Positions 9,453 through 17,713 of a DNA stretch of 64,000 nt are shown one piece after another. A program made the translations under genes and the position numbers. Each line of letters opens with the position of its first letter. Position 1 is the stretch's first letter. Under the pieces are notes generated by a model. It had not been told where the DNA came from. It saw nothing but the letters and a program-made list of their open reading frames with translations, and did no database searches. The stretch comes from Streptomyces xanthochromogenes (GTDB lineage Bacteria > Actinomycetota > Actinomycetes > Streptomycetales > Streptomycetaceae), in contig NZ_BMUZ01000001.1 in assembly GCF_014650455.1 (NCBI RefSeq), positions 62,001 to 126,000 on the forward strand, read 5' to 3'.

Positions 9453-10423
9453 CAGTCCCTCGCCTCCGCGCGCCGGGCCAGTGTGTTCAGGAGGGCGGCG
9501 GCCGTCCCTGCGTCGTCCACCGTCACGGCGAACTCCCGCCCGTCCGACCGCCGTATGACGATCGCCTCGCCGGAGCGCAGCATGAGCCCCGACTTGCCCG
9601 CACGCACCCGATAGCCCCAGCCCCCGTACTCCGCGAGGACCTTGATGTCGCGGCTGACCGCCCGGTCCACGTCGGACAGCGGGATTCCGATGCGCGGCCA
9701 GGGCAGCGCGGTGGGCCGCGCGGTCAGGCCCCGCCGGTCGATGGTGACGTACGGGCAGGAGAAGACGAGGCACACCACGGCACCGAAGAACACGCCCACC
9801 GCATTGCCCGGGCCAACGGCGAACAGCAGGGCGCCCGCAGCGACGAGCAGCAGGGTCCCGCAGACGAGCAGCACACGCGAGGGCGCCCGCCGCATCCACC
9901 CCGCCACCTCGCCCTCGGCGAGGTCGAGCCGCGGGGTCCGGTCGGCGTCCGGACGCGAAGAGGGCTCGGGGGGCGGAGTCGGCACGGCCAAGAGCAACAG
10001 CCGCCCGAGTGCCGCCGCGAGCACCGCGACGCCCGCGCCGACGGCGATCTGCCACAGCGGCAGCCGCACCCGCGCCGGGTCGGTCGCGTCCGCGTTGGCG
10101 AGCAGCGTGGCGGCCAGGAGGTAGCCCACGAACCCGGCCGTCGCGTACCCGGCGGCGATCAGCCACCGGAGCCGGCGTACGGCAGGGTCTCCGACGGCCG
10201 CCATGCCGGCCCACAGGGCGCCGAGGCCGAGGTGCAGCACGCACGCGAAGACCGGGGTGGAGCCACGGCTCTGCGTGCCGTCGGAGCGGCCGTTCCCGGT
10301 GAAGTGACTGGCCAACGGGTCGGGCAGCCGGTCACGGAGAAGCACGTACAGCGTCAGGTCGACGGCCAGGGCGAGCAGGAACGGGAGCGCGGCGACAGCG
10401 GTCAGGCGGCGGACACGGATCAT
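9452..10423 (-). CDS. DUF1648-domain membrane protein
   Basis: This 323-residue integral membrane protein has an N-terminal DUF1648-like segment (VYVLLRDRLPDPLASHFTGNG-type DP-LASHF), several hydrophobic helices to about residue 220, and a C-terminal soluble part that resembles a PH-like/YcxB domain (KVLAEYGGWGYRVRAGKSG). ATG 10423-10421 has AAGGAGG at ideal spacing. It is the first gene of a two-gene operon with the YtrA-type GntR regulator. Function is unknown; coupling suggests that the regulator controls this membrane protein. Confidence 0.75.
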   Translation of the reverse strand: MIRVRRLTAVAALPFLLALAVDLTLYVLLRDRLPDPLASHFTGNGRSDGTQSRGSTPVFACVLHLGLGALWAGMAAVGDPAVRRLRWLIAAGYATAGFVGYLLAATLLANADATDPARVRLPLWQIAVGAGVAVLAAALGRLLLLAVPTPPPEPSSRPDADRTPRLDLAEGEVAGWMRRAPSRVLLVCGTLLLVAAGALLFAVGPGNAVGVFFGAVVCLVFSCPYVTIDRRGLTARPTALPWPRIGIPLSDVDRAVSRDIKVLAEYGGWGYRVRAGKSGLMLRSGEAIVIRRSDGREFAVTVDDAGTAAALLNTLARRAEARD

Positions 10424-10517
10424 CGAAACCTCCTTGTTCGCATGACAGTAGAACAATGCACGCTCAGGGTCCCCCAACTCGCCCCGTCGCGAGCCCTGTT
10501 CAGCTCCGGAAACAGAG

Positions 10518-10568
10518 CGGCCGCCGCGCATCGGGGAGTCGGACGGACTCCCCGATGCGCGGCGGCCG
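10518..10568 (-). terminator. Long perfect hairpin terminator
   Basis: A perfect 23-bp stem with a 5-nt loop (GGACG) ends the transcript of the leftward gene whose stop is at 10594. Confidence 0.85.
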
Positions 10569-10593
10569 CGGGAGAAAAGGACGGGGCGTTGAG

Positions 10594-11040
10594 CTATATG
10601 GCGTCCAGAGCGGACGGCTGGAGGCTTGAACCGGACGGGAGTTGGCGCCGGATGTCGGCGAGCACCGAGCCGAAGTCGACTTCGGCCCGCCCGCTGGCGT
10701 ACACCGCTCCCCCGAAGTGCAGCGCGACCCCGAGGTCGGGCTCCGGCGGTTTCAGGGACAGCAGGCAGCTGAGGGTGGCCTCCTGGACGGCGCCGTCGTC
10801 CGAGGCGATGGGGACGGGCATGTCCCATTCGAGTACGAAGTCACGGAGGTTCCCGTCGTCGAGCGCGAACGCACCGCTCTCCGCCGGTATCCCCGGTACC
10901 GGGCCGAGCGAGTCGAAGCTCGCTCCGGCGAAGTCGACCCCCCTGATCCGGGTCCGCAGTTGCGTCCCGTCCGTGGTGATCGTCAGCGCTTCTGATCCTA
11001 GGCGGTCTCGATACCAACCCGCCCATGACTGTGGTGTCAT
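10594..11040 (-). CDS. Hypothetical protein, unknown family
   Basis: I do not assign a function to this 148-residue protein. It is soluble, without signal peptide or membrane segment, and looks like an all-beta domain: LTITTDGTQLRTRIRGVDF, DFVLEWDMPVPI, ATLSCLLSLK, LGVALHFGGAVYASG. Codon use is normal for the window. ATG 11040-11038 has TAATCT 6 nt upstream, so it is probably leaderless and monocistronic; it has its own strong terminator. Confidence 0.7.
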   Translation of the reverse strand: MTPQSWAGWYRDRLGSEALTITTDGTQLRTRIRGVDFAGASFDSLGPVPGIPAESGAFALDDGNLRDFVLEWDMPVPIASDDGAVQEATLSCLLSLKPPEPDLGVALHFGGAVYASGRAEVDFGSVLADIRRQLPSGSSLQPSALDAI

Positions 11041-11165
11041 GGGCGGAGATTAGCGGCGCACCCTGCCATTCGTCACAGGGGGTGACCGAAATGGGTGTTA
11101 CCGCTTCCTTGCGCGCTTCGACACGTCCGCCCCCATCTCCGCCGCCCCCGCCCGCCATGACTGCT

Positions 11166-12389
11166 TCAACCCGCCGCCACCAGGGCGGAGTTGGACCGCT
11201 CGGCCCAGCGGACGGCAGGCCCGAGCGCGAGGCCGGCGCCGAGGAACAGCGCGCCGAGCAGCAGCCAGCCGGGCACGCCCCAGTCGATGACGAGCGCGGT
11301 GAGCAGCAGGGGCCCGAGCATCCTGGCCAGCGGCACGCCCATGCCGAAGAAGCCCTGGTACTGGCCTTGTTGATCGGCCGGTGCGAGGTCGAAGCCGATC
11401 TGCCAGGCGCCCGCGGACTGCATCATCTCGCCCGCCACCTGAAGCGCGCCCGCGACGAGCAGCACGCCCACGGCGGCCCAGGGCGACGCACCGGCGGCGC
11501 TGAGCGCGAACGCCGCGCAGGAGGCCAGCATCAACACCCCGCCGCGCGCCACGGTCCGCCGGGCGCTGGGCAGATCACGCACGGCGGAGGCGGTACGGAC
11601 CTGGAAGAGCATCACGGCACCGGTGTTGAGCACCAGCAGCGCCGACACCAGCCAGCCCGGGGCATCGGTGCGGGTGACTGTCCACAGCGGGACGGCGAGG
11701 CTGATCAGTGGCATCCGCAGCAGGAGCAGGGTGTTCAGGAAGGTGATCACGGCGTACGGGCGGTCGCGCAGCACGGCGAACCGCGGCCCCCCGCCGGGCA
11801 CGACGGGCCTCGGCGGCACGTGGGGCAGCCGCATCAGGGCGAGCGCGCAGAACAGGAAGGCCACCGCGTCCAGGGCGAACACGGCGAGGTAGGCGGTGCG
11901 GGTGCCGTAGTGCAGGGCGACCCCGCCGAACGCCGCGCCGACGGCGAGCCCGGCGTTCAGCGTGGACTGGAGGTGCGCCAGGACCCTGGTGCGGTCCCCG
12001 CGGTCGACGAGCGCGGACAGGAGCGCCTGGCGGGCGGCGGAGAGCCCGGTCTGTGCGGTCGCGTAGCAGCAGGCGGCAAGGACGAAGGGGAGGAAGCCGC
12101 GGACGAACAGGAAGGACGCGACCGAGGCGCCCGTGGCCGCGGCGAGCAGGACGGCGACGGTCCGCGGGCCGCGCCGGTCGGCCAGCTGCCCGAGCGGCAC
12201 CCCGGCGAGCGCGCCGATCGCCCAGGCGAGGGTCAGACCGAGACCGATGCGGGTGGCCGGCAGGCCGACGACGCGGCTGAAGTACAGCGCCGAGGTGACC
12301 AGGAAGGCGCCGTCGCCCAGGGAGTTGACGAGCTGGGCCGTGGCGAGACCGCGGGCAGGGCCGGCGGGCGGCAGGAGGCGGGAGGTCAT
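11166..12389 (-). CDS. MFS transporter (putative drug/metabolite exporter)
   Basis: This 407-residue major-facilitator protein has about 12 hydrophobic segments. The loop between helices 2 and 3 is GQLADRRGPRTVAVL, matching the MFS G-x-x-x-D-R/K-x-G-R motif. ATG 12389 is chosen because GGAGG-like upstream context is missing from the 14-codon longer alternative and the protein then begins close to helix 1. It lies downstream of a terminator hairpin, so it is probably not part of the prenyl synthase operon. Substrate unknown. Confidence 0.85.
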   Translation of the reverse strand: MTSRLLPPAGPARGLATAQLVNSLGDGAFLVTSALYFSRVVGLPATRIGLGLTLAWAIGALAGVPLGQLADRRGPRTVAVLLAAATGASVASFLFVRGFLPFVLAACCYATAQTGLSAARQALLSALVDRGDRTRVLAHLQSTLNAGLAVGAAFGGVALHYGTRTAYLAVFALDAVAFLFCALALMRLPHVPPRPVVPGGGPRFAVLRDRPYAVITFLNTLLLLRMPLISLAVPLWTVTRTDAPGWLVSALLVLNTGAVMLFQVRTASAVRDLPSARRTVARGGVLMLASCAAFALSAAGASPWAAVGVLLVAGALQVAGEMMQSAGAWQIGFDLAPADQQGQYQGFFGMGVPLARMLGPLLLTALVIDWGVPGWLLLGALFLGAGLALGPAVRWAERSNSALVAAG

Positions 12390-12403
12390 GAGCCCATCAA
12401 ACC

Positions 12404-12438
12404 AAGCCGAGTGGCCCGGAGTTGGGGCCACTCGGCTT
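12404..12438 (-). terminator. Terminator after the prenyl synthase gene
   Basis: A perfect 14-bp stem (AAGCCGAGTGGCCC / GGGCCACTCGGCTT) with a 7-nt loop lies 99 bp beyond the prenyl synthase stop and just before the MFS start. Confidence 0.8.
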
Positions 12439-12469
12439 CGACTTCACTGGGCCACTTCGGCCGCGAGGA

Positions 12470-12529
12470 GACCGGCCACGAGACAGGTCATGAGACAGGC
12501 CGCGAGACCGGCCACGACACCGGCCGCCA
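12470..12529. repeat. Five degenerate 12-bp tandem repeats
   Basis: Units resembling GACCGGCCACGA follow each other five times between the prenyl synthase stop and its terminator. Copies 1 and 4 are identical; the others differ at 2-4 positions. Confidence 0.7.
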
Positions 12530-12536
12530 CGACGGA

Positions 12537-13574
12537 TCAACGAGTGCGGCGGGTCACGAACTCTGCCAGGGCGAGCAGTTCGCCCGCCGCGGTGAGATCG
12601 GGCACCGCCCGCGAGAGGTGGTCGACGGCCCGGGCCATCCGGTCGGCGGCGTGCACCTGGGCCCAGTCGCGGCCGCCCGCGCGGTCCACCGCGTCGGCCG
12701 CCCTGCGGACCGCCTCCGCTCCCATCGGGCCCCCGTACAGCTCGGCGAGCTCGGCGGCCGCCGGGGTGCCCGAGTTGAGCGCGGCCACGACGGGCAGCGA
12801 CTTCTTGTGCGCGGCGAGGTCGGCTCCCGCGGGTTTGCCGGTGCGACCGGGGTCGCCCCAGATGCCGATGAGGTCGTCGATGAGCTGGAAGGCGAGCCCG
12901 GCCTCCCGGCCGAACGCGTCCATCGCGGCGACCTCCTCGTCTCCCGCGCCCGCGTACAGCGCGCCGAGCGCGCAGGCGCAGCCGAGCAGGGCGCCGGTCT
13001 TGGCCATGGCCATGGCGATGCACTCGTCGAGCGAGACGTCCTGCGGGCCCCTCTGCTCGAAGGCGCAGTCGGCCTGCTGGCCCGCGCAGAGTTCGATGAC
13101 ACAGGCCGCGATCCGGGCGGATGCCGCGCCCGAGGCCGGATGGCCGTCGTCGGCGATCAGCCGGAGGGCGAGGGCGAACAGGGCGTCGCCGACGATGATG
13201 GCGTCCGGCGTGCCGAAGACGGTCCAGGCGGTCGGGCGGTGTCGCCGGGTGGCGTCCTCGTCGATGACGTCGTCGTGCAGCAGCGTGAAGTTGTGGACGA
13301 GTTCGACGGCGGCGGCCGCCCGTACCGCGGCCTCCGGCCGCCCACCGAGCGCCGTGGCCGCGGCGAGGACGAGGGCGGGGCGTATCGCCTTGCCCGACTG
13401 GCCGCCGGCCGGGGTCCCGTCCGCGTGCTCCCAGCCGAAGTGGTACATCGCCACCCGCCGCATGGAACCGGGCAACGATGCGACGCTGGCGCGCAGTTGG
13501 GGGTCGACGACGGTACGGGCCCGCTCCAGGAGGTCACCGGCCTCGCGGCCCTCCATGGCTTCCGGCATGGCCAA
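12537..13574 (-). CDS. Polyprenyl (isoprenyl) diphosphate synthase, likely encapsulin cargo
   Basis: This 345-residue all-helical trans-prenyltransferase condenses isopentenyl diphosphate with an allylic diphosphate. The first Asp-rich motif is LLHDDVIDEDATRRHRPT and the second is FQLIDDLIGIWGD; the GKAIRPALVL motif is also present. Chain length cannot be read with certainty. It follows the encapsulin shell gene by 70 bp on the same strand. Prenyl transferases are among the predicted cargo classes of Family 2B encapsulins, so enclosure in the shell is a fair inference. The N-terminus is short (MAMPEAMEGREAGDLLERAR), with no long disordered cargo-loading tail visible. Start ATG 13574; ATG 13568 is also possible. 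Confidence 0.88.
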   Translation of the reverse strand: MAMPEAMEGREAGDLLERARTVVDPQLRASVASLPGSMRRVAMYHFGWEHADGTPAGGQSGKAIRPALVLAAATALGGRPEAAVRAAAAVELVHNFTLLHDDVIDEDATRRHRPTAWTVFGTPDAIIVGDALFALALRLIADDGHPASGAASARIAACVIELCAGQQADCAFEQRGPQDVSLDECIAMAMAKTGALLGCACALGALYAGAGDEEVAAMDAFGREAGLAFQLIDDLIGIWGDPGRTGKPAGADLAAHKKSLPVVAALNSGTPAAAELAELYGGPMGAEAVRRAADAVDRAGGRDWAQVHAADRMARAVDHLSRAVPDLTAAGELLALAEFVTRRTR

Positions 13575-13644
13575 CTAGGTTGCCTTTCCTGGGAGTTGTT
13601 GGCGGCACCGGGCACGCCGGGGTCGGCGCGCCCGGACCGGAGGC

Positions 13645-15042
13645 TCACCGCCAGCGGCTGACCTCGACGTTCTCCAGGACGCCGAGCGCGTCGGGCACCA
13701 GGATCGCGGCCGAGTAGTACGCCGTGACCAGGTACGAGATGATCGCCTGCTCGTCGATGCCCATGAAGCGGACCGACAGGCTCGGCTCGATCTCGTCCGG
13801 GATGCCGGACTGCTGGAGCCCGATCACGCCCTGCTCGGCCTCGCCGGTACGCATGCAGATGATCGAGGTCGTACGGGCGTCGCTGACCGGGATCTTGTTG
13901 CACGGGAAGATCGGCACCCCGCGCCAGGCCGGCACGTGGTGGCCCGCGACCTCCACCGACTCGGGCACCAGGCCCCGCTTGTTGCACTCGCGGCCGAACG
14001 CGGCGATGGCGCGCGGGTGGGCGAGGAAGAGCTTGGAGCCGCGCCGCCGCGAGAGCAGCTCGTCCATGTCGTCGGGGCCGGGCACGCCGTCGTGCGGCTG
14101 GAGGCGCTGCTCGTAGTCGCAGTTCGTCAGGAGGCCGAACTCCCGGTTGTTGACGAGCTCGTGCTCCTGGCGCTCGCGCAGCGCCTCGACGGTGAGCCGC
14201 AACTGCTGCTCGGTCTGGTTCATCGGCTGGTTGTAGAGGTCGGCCACGCGGCTGTGGACCTTGAGGACGGTCTGTGCGACGGAGAGTTCGTACTCGCGGG
14301 GCGAGCCCTCGTAGTCGACGTAGGTGTGCGGGATGATCGCTTCACCGACGTGGCCGGCGGACAGGTCGATCGCGGCTTCGCCGTAGTTGTTGGTGCGCTG
14401 CTCGGGCAGCCCGGTGACCGACGCGAGGTGGTCGTGCAGCGACTCGGAGCGCTCCGCGAGGTTGAGCACGTCGGCCCGGCTCAGGACGAGCACGGTGCAG
14501 CCGGTGGTGGCGCGGTAGGTGCACTCCCAGACGGCTTCGCCGGAGACGAGCGCGTCCTCGCCGAAGTGCGCTCCGTCCGCGAGGAAGCCGAGCTCGGTCT
14601 CGTCGCCGTACTGGCCGGTGCCGATCTTCTCGACCCGGCCGTGTGCGAGCAGGAACACCCGGTCGGTCGCGTCGCCCGCGGTGGCGATGACCTCGCCCGC
14701 GGCGTACTCGCGCTGCTCGCACCGGTTGGCGAGCTCGCCGAGCGCCGCCTCGTCCTCGTAGTCCCGCAGCGCGGGCAGCTCGCCCAGCTCGGCGGGGATG
14801 ACCGCGACCCGCTCACCGGTCTGGACGAAGGTGATCCTGCCGTCCCCCACCGAGTAGCTGAGGCGTCGGTTGACCCGGTACGTGCCGCCCTGCACCTGCA
14901 CCCATGGCAGCATCCGCAGCAGCCAACGGGAGGTGATCTCCTGCATCTGCGGGGCGGACTTGGTGGTGGTCGCCAAGTTCCGCGCGGCGGCTGTGCCGAG
15001 ACTCTGCTGGGTGCGGTTCTCGGGACCTGCCTCGACCGACAT
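13645..15042 (-). CDS. EshA-like Family 2B encapsulin shell protein with cyclic-nucleotide-binding domain
   Basis: This 465-residue protein begins with an N-terminal arm ([20 protein letters not shown]), then part of an HK97-like fold, an inserted cyclic-nucleotide-binding domain (residues about 105-215; [24 protein letters not shown] and YRATTGC, keeping the Arg expected for cyclic-nucleotide phosphate), and the rest of the capsid fold ([65 protein letters not shown]). Streptomyces EshA proteins of about 470 residues have this architecture and assemble into compartments. ATG 15042 follows AGAAGGAG; the frame is open 27 codons further but without similarity. The prenyl synthase gene follows directly. 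Confidence 0.9.
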   Translation of the reverse strand: MSVEAGPENRTQQSLGTAAARNLATTTKSAPQMQEITSRWLLRMLPWVQVQGGTYRVNRRLSYSVGDGRITFVQTGERVAVIPAELGELPALRDYEDEAALGELANRCEQREYAAGEVIATAGDATDRVFLLAHGRVEKIGTGQYGDETELGFLADGAHFGEDALVSGEAVWECTYRATTGCTVLVLSRADVLNLAERSESLHDHLASVTGLPEQRTNNYGEAAIDLSAGHVGEAIIPHTYVDYEGSPREYELSVAQTVLKVHSRVADLYNQPMNQTEQQLRLTVEALRERQEHELVNNREFGLLTNCDYEQRLQPHDGVPGPDDMDELLSRRRGSKLFLAHPRAIAAFGRECNKRGLVPESVEVAGHHVPAWRGVPIFPCNKIPVSDARTTSIICMRTGEAEQGVIGLQQSGIPDEIEPSLSVRFMGIDEQAIISYLVTAYYSAAILVPDALGVLENVEVSRWR

Positions 15043-15179
15043 GTGACTCCTTCTGAGCGCTCTCACGATCTTCAAGCTGAACTGCGTGGAGAACACTTCC
15101 AGCACGGAGAGTCCCCGCGCCATTACTCAAATGAGTGGGATTAGAAGACCAGTGGACCGGGCAGCCGTGCGCCTTTAAT

Positions 15180-15208
15180 TTGCACAGCTGATGCAAGTTA
15201 TCTACGGT
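15180..15208 (+). promoter_or_regulatory. nsrR leaderless promoter with overlapping operator-like palindrome
   Basis: TTGCAC (15180-15185) and TACGGT (15203-15208) are separated by 17 nt, and the nsrR ATG lies 6 nt after the -10, so the mRNA is probably leaderless. TGCA-N7-TGCA (15181-15195) overlaps the -35 box. The same TGCA-N7-TGCA geometry occurs in front of hmpA, which suggests autoregulation by NsrR. Confidence 0.6.
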
Positions 15209-15214
15209 TCAGGC

Positions 15215-15658
15215 ATGCGGCTCACCAGATTCACCGACCTGGCGCTGCGCGTCCTGATGCGCCTGGCGGTCATCGAGAACGCGGCCGATCAGGTCCCGCC
15301 GACCACGCGGGAGGTGGCGGACGCGATGCGCATCCCGTACACCCACACCGCGAAGGTCGTCGCACGGCTCCAGCACCTGGGCCTCGTCGAGGCGCGCCGC
15401 GGCCGGGGCGGCGGACTCGCGGTCACCGCGGCGGGCCACCTCGCTTCCGTGGGCGGCCTGGTGCGGGAGCTCGAAGGTCCGGGCGACGTCGTGGAGTGCG
15501 AGGGCGCGACACCGTGTCCGCTGGCCGCGGCCTGCCGTCTGCGCCGGGCCCTGCACCGCGCCCAGGAGGCGTTCTACGAGTCCCTTGACGAGCTCACCGT
15601 GGACGATCTGGTGACCGCCCCGACCGGCCCCCTCCTGCTCGGCATCACCAGCCGCTGA
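15215..15658 (+). CDS. nsrR: Nitric-oxide-sensing Rrf2-family repressor NsrR
   Basis: This 147-residue Rrf2 regulator has an N-terminal winged helix (MRLTRFTDLALRVLMRLAV, TTREVADAMRIPYTHTAKVV) and three cysteines at 95, 101 and 107 in VECEGATPCPLAAACRL. That spacing equals the [4Fe-4S] ligands of the characterised Streptomyces NsrR. NO damages the cluster and releases DNA. It sits 117 bp upstream of hmpA, the classical NsrR target, in the same direction. I prefer ATG 15215 to the in-frame ATG 24 nt earlier because of the leaderless promoter and because the Rrf2 fold begins with MRLT. Confidence 0.92.
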   Translation: MRLTRFTDLALRVLMRLAVIENAADQVPPTTREVADAMRIPYTHTAKVVARLQHLGLVEARRGRGGGLAVTAAGHLASVGGLVRELEGPGDVVECEGATPCPLAAACRLRRALHRAQEAFYESLDELTVDDLVTAPTGPLLLGITSR

Positions 15659-15700
15659 CGGTCCGTCGGCCACCGGGCCGCGCGGTACTTCCGCACCTTC

Positions 15701-15729
15701 TTGAATATGCATTCCAGATGCAGATTCAA
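15701..15729. promoter_or_regulatory. Palindromic NsrR operator candidate upstream of hmpA
   Basis: TTGAATATGCAT and ATGCAGATTCAA form a near-perfect 12-bp inverted repeat around TCCAG, 46 bp before the hmpA ATG. It shares TGCA-N7-TGCA with the site at the nsrR promoter. Confidence 0.65.
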
Positions 15730-15775
15730 CCCAGTCAATCCCGAACCAGAGACGTTGACCAAGAGGAGCCCGTCG

Positions 15776-16966
15776 ATGTTGTCCGAGAAGTCGACCGTGA
15801 CCGTACGCGCCACCCTGCCCGCCGTCGGCGCGGCCATCGGAACCATCACCGAGCGGTTCTACGAGCGCCTCTTCGCGGACCGGCCCGCGCTGCTCCGCGA
15901 TCTGTTCAACCGGGGCAACCAGGCGGCCGGCCTCCAGAAGCAGGCGCTCGCCGGCTCCATAGCCGCGTTCGCGACACATCTCGTGAACCACCCCGAGGAC
16001 CGCCCCGACGTGATGCTGAACCGCATCGCCCACAAGCACGCCTCGCTCGGCGTCACCGCCGACCAGTACGAGATCGTTCACCGGCACCTGTTCGCCGCGA
16101 TCGCCGAGGTGCTCGGCGAGGCGGCCACCGCCGAGGTCGCCGAGGCGTGGGACGAGGTGTACTGGCTGATGGCGAACGCCCTGATCGACATCGAGGCCCG
16201 GCTCCACGCGGAGCAGGGCGTGCTCGCCGGGGACGTCTGGCGCGAGTGGACCGTGGCCGGCCGCACCGAGGAGACGGCCACCTGCGCCACCTTCCGGCTG
16301 CGCCCCGCGGACGGCGCCCCGGCCCCCGCCTTCAAACCTGGCCAGTACGTCTCCGTACAGGTCCAACTCCCCGACGGGGCACGGCAGATCCGCCAGTACA
16401 GCCTGACCTCGGCACCCGGCGGCGAGCTCCGCTCGATCACCGTCAAGCGCGTCCAGGGCGACCCGGACGGCGAGGTTTCCGGCCACCTGCACGCCCACCT
16501 CCGCGAGGGCGACGGGCTGCGCGTCTCGGCGCCGTACGGCGACCTCGTCCTCGACGCCGACGGGTCCCCGCTGCTGCTCGCGTCGGCGGGGATCGGCTGC
16601 ACGCCGATGGTGGCGATGCTGGGGCAGCTGGCGGCCGACGGCCACCGCGCCCCGGTGACCGTGGTGCACGCCGACCGCTCCCCCGCCGAGCACGCGCTGC
16701 GCGACGACCACGCGGCTCTCACCGCCCAACTCCCGGACGCCACCGTTCACTTCTGGTACGAGGACCCCGAGCCCGGGCATCCCGCCGACCGCACGGGCCT
16801 GGTCGACCTCACCCGCCTTCCGGTCGCGCCCGGCACCCGCGCCTACCTCTGCGGGCCGCTCCCGTTCATGCGCGCGGTCCGCACCCAGCTCCTCGCCAAG
16901 GGTGTGCGGGCGGCCGACGTCCACTACGAGGTGTTCGGCCCCGACCTGTGGCTGGCCCAGGACTGA
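15776..16966 (+). CDS. hmpA: Flavohaemoprotein, nitric oxide dioxygenase
   Basis: This 396-residue enzyme converts NO and O2 to nitrate with NAD(P)H electrons. Residues about 1-140 are a globin domain with the proximal-helix segment RIAHKHASLGV. It is followed by a FAD domain (FKPGQYVSVQV, RQYSLTSAP) and an NAD(P) domain (ASAGIGCTPMVAML, YLCGPLPFM, VHYEVFGP). The length is that of the full E. coli-type Hmp. ATG 15776 follows GAGGAG; the open frame upstream runs through the operator and is not used. Control by NsrR is inferred from the adjacent gene and the shared palindromes. Confidence 0.95.
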   Translation: MLSEKSTVTVRATLPAVGAAIGTITERFYERLFADRPALLRDLFNRGNQAAGLQKQALAGSIAAFATHLVNHPEDRPDVMLNRIAHKHASLGVTADQYEIVHRHLFAAIAEVLGEAATAEVAEAWDEVYWLMANALIDIEARLHAEQGVLAGDVWREWTVAGRTEETATCATFRLRPADGAPAPAFKPGQYVSVQVQLPDGARQIRQYSLTSAPGGELRSITVKRVQGDPDGEVSGHLHAHLREGDGLRVSAPYGDLVLDADGSPLLLASAGIGCTPMVAMLGQLAADGHRAPVTVVHADRSPAEHALRDDHAALTAQLPDATVHFWYEDPEPGHPADRTGLVDLTRLPVAPGTRAYLCGPLPFMRAVRTQLLAKGVRAADVHYEVFGPDLWLAQD

Positions 16967-17093
16967 CCCGCCCTACGACGGCGCGGGGGCTGTCCGGATC
17001 AGCTCGCACGGCAAACCGAACAGATCGCCCCATAGCGGGAGTTGGGGTACAAGCGGTACGAGATATTCCGCACCGCTCTGGAAGGAGGCGGCC

Positions 17094-17684
17094 ATGGCCC
17101 CACCCATGTCCGCAGACCAATTCCTCGCCGCCCTGCGCGCCGAGGGCCTCCGCGTCGTCGAGGTCGGCCAGTGGCGCACCCACAACCGGGCCGGCCACGG
17201 CGGCTGGGCCCCGATCAACGGCGTCGTCATCCACCACACCGCCACCAGTGGCGCCGACGCCACGGTCCGCATCTGCTACGACGGCTACGACTCCCTGCCG
17301 GGCCCGCTCTGCCACGGGGTGATCACCAAGGACGGCACGGTCCACCTCGTCGGCAACGGCCGCGCCAACCACGCGGGCGCGGGGGACGGCAACGTGCTGC
17401 GCGCGGTGATCGCCGAGAAGCGGCTGCCGCAGCCGCTGACGAACGACACCGACGGGAACACGCACTTCTACGGCTTCGAGTGCGAGAACCTGGGCGACGG
17501 CAAGGACCCCTGGCCCGAGGCCCAGCTCGAAGCCATCGAGAAGGCGGCCGCGGCCGTGTGCCGTCACTACGGCTGGACCGAGCGTTCGGTCATCGGTCAC
17601 AAGGAGTGGCAGGTCGGCAAGATCGACCCGCGCGGCTTCACGATGGACTGGCTGCGGGAACGCGTGCACGAGCGCCTGAAGTGA
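17094..17684 (+). CDS. N-acetylmuramoyl-L-alanine amidase (PGRP/amidase_2 fold)
   Basis: This 196-residue zinc amidase should cleave the amide between N-acetylmuramic acid and the stem peptide. Zinc ligands are visible in VVIHHTATSG and RANHAGAGDGN, and the late motif is VIGHKEWQVGKIDPRG. No signal peptide or binding repeat is found, so it resembles cytosolic or phage-endolysin-type amidases rather than a secreted autolysin. ATG 17094 has GGAAGGAGG at good spacing; 64 in-frame codons upstream lack similarity. It may be a domesticated phage gene or be released by lysis. Confidence 0.88.
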   Translation: MAPPMSADQFLAALRAEGLRVVEVGQWRTHNRAGHGGWAPINGVVIHHTATSGADATVRICYDGYDSLPGPLCHGVITKDGTVHLVGNGRANHAGAGDGNVLRAVIAEKRLPQPLTNDTDGNTHFYGFECENLGDGKDPWPEAQLEAIEKAAAAVCRHYGWTERSVIGHKEWQVGKIDPRGFTMDWLRERVHERLK

Positions 17685-17713
17685 CAGCGGGTGACTGACG
17701 TGACAATGGGTGC

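Noticed and set aside
15125..15136. ACTCA-AA-TGAGT palindrome between the encapsulin and nsrR genes as an operator
   Set aside because: Only 5-bp arms. It could bind a regulator of the encapsulin gene, but this is too weak to annotate.
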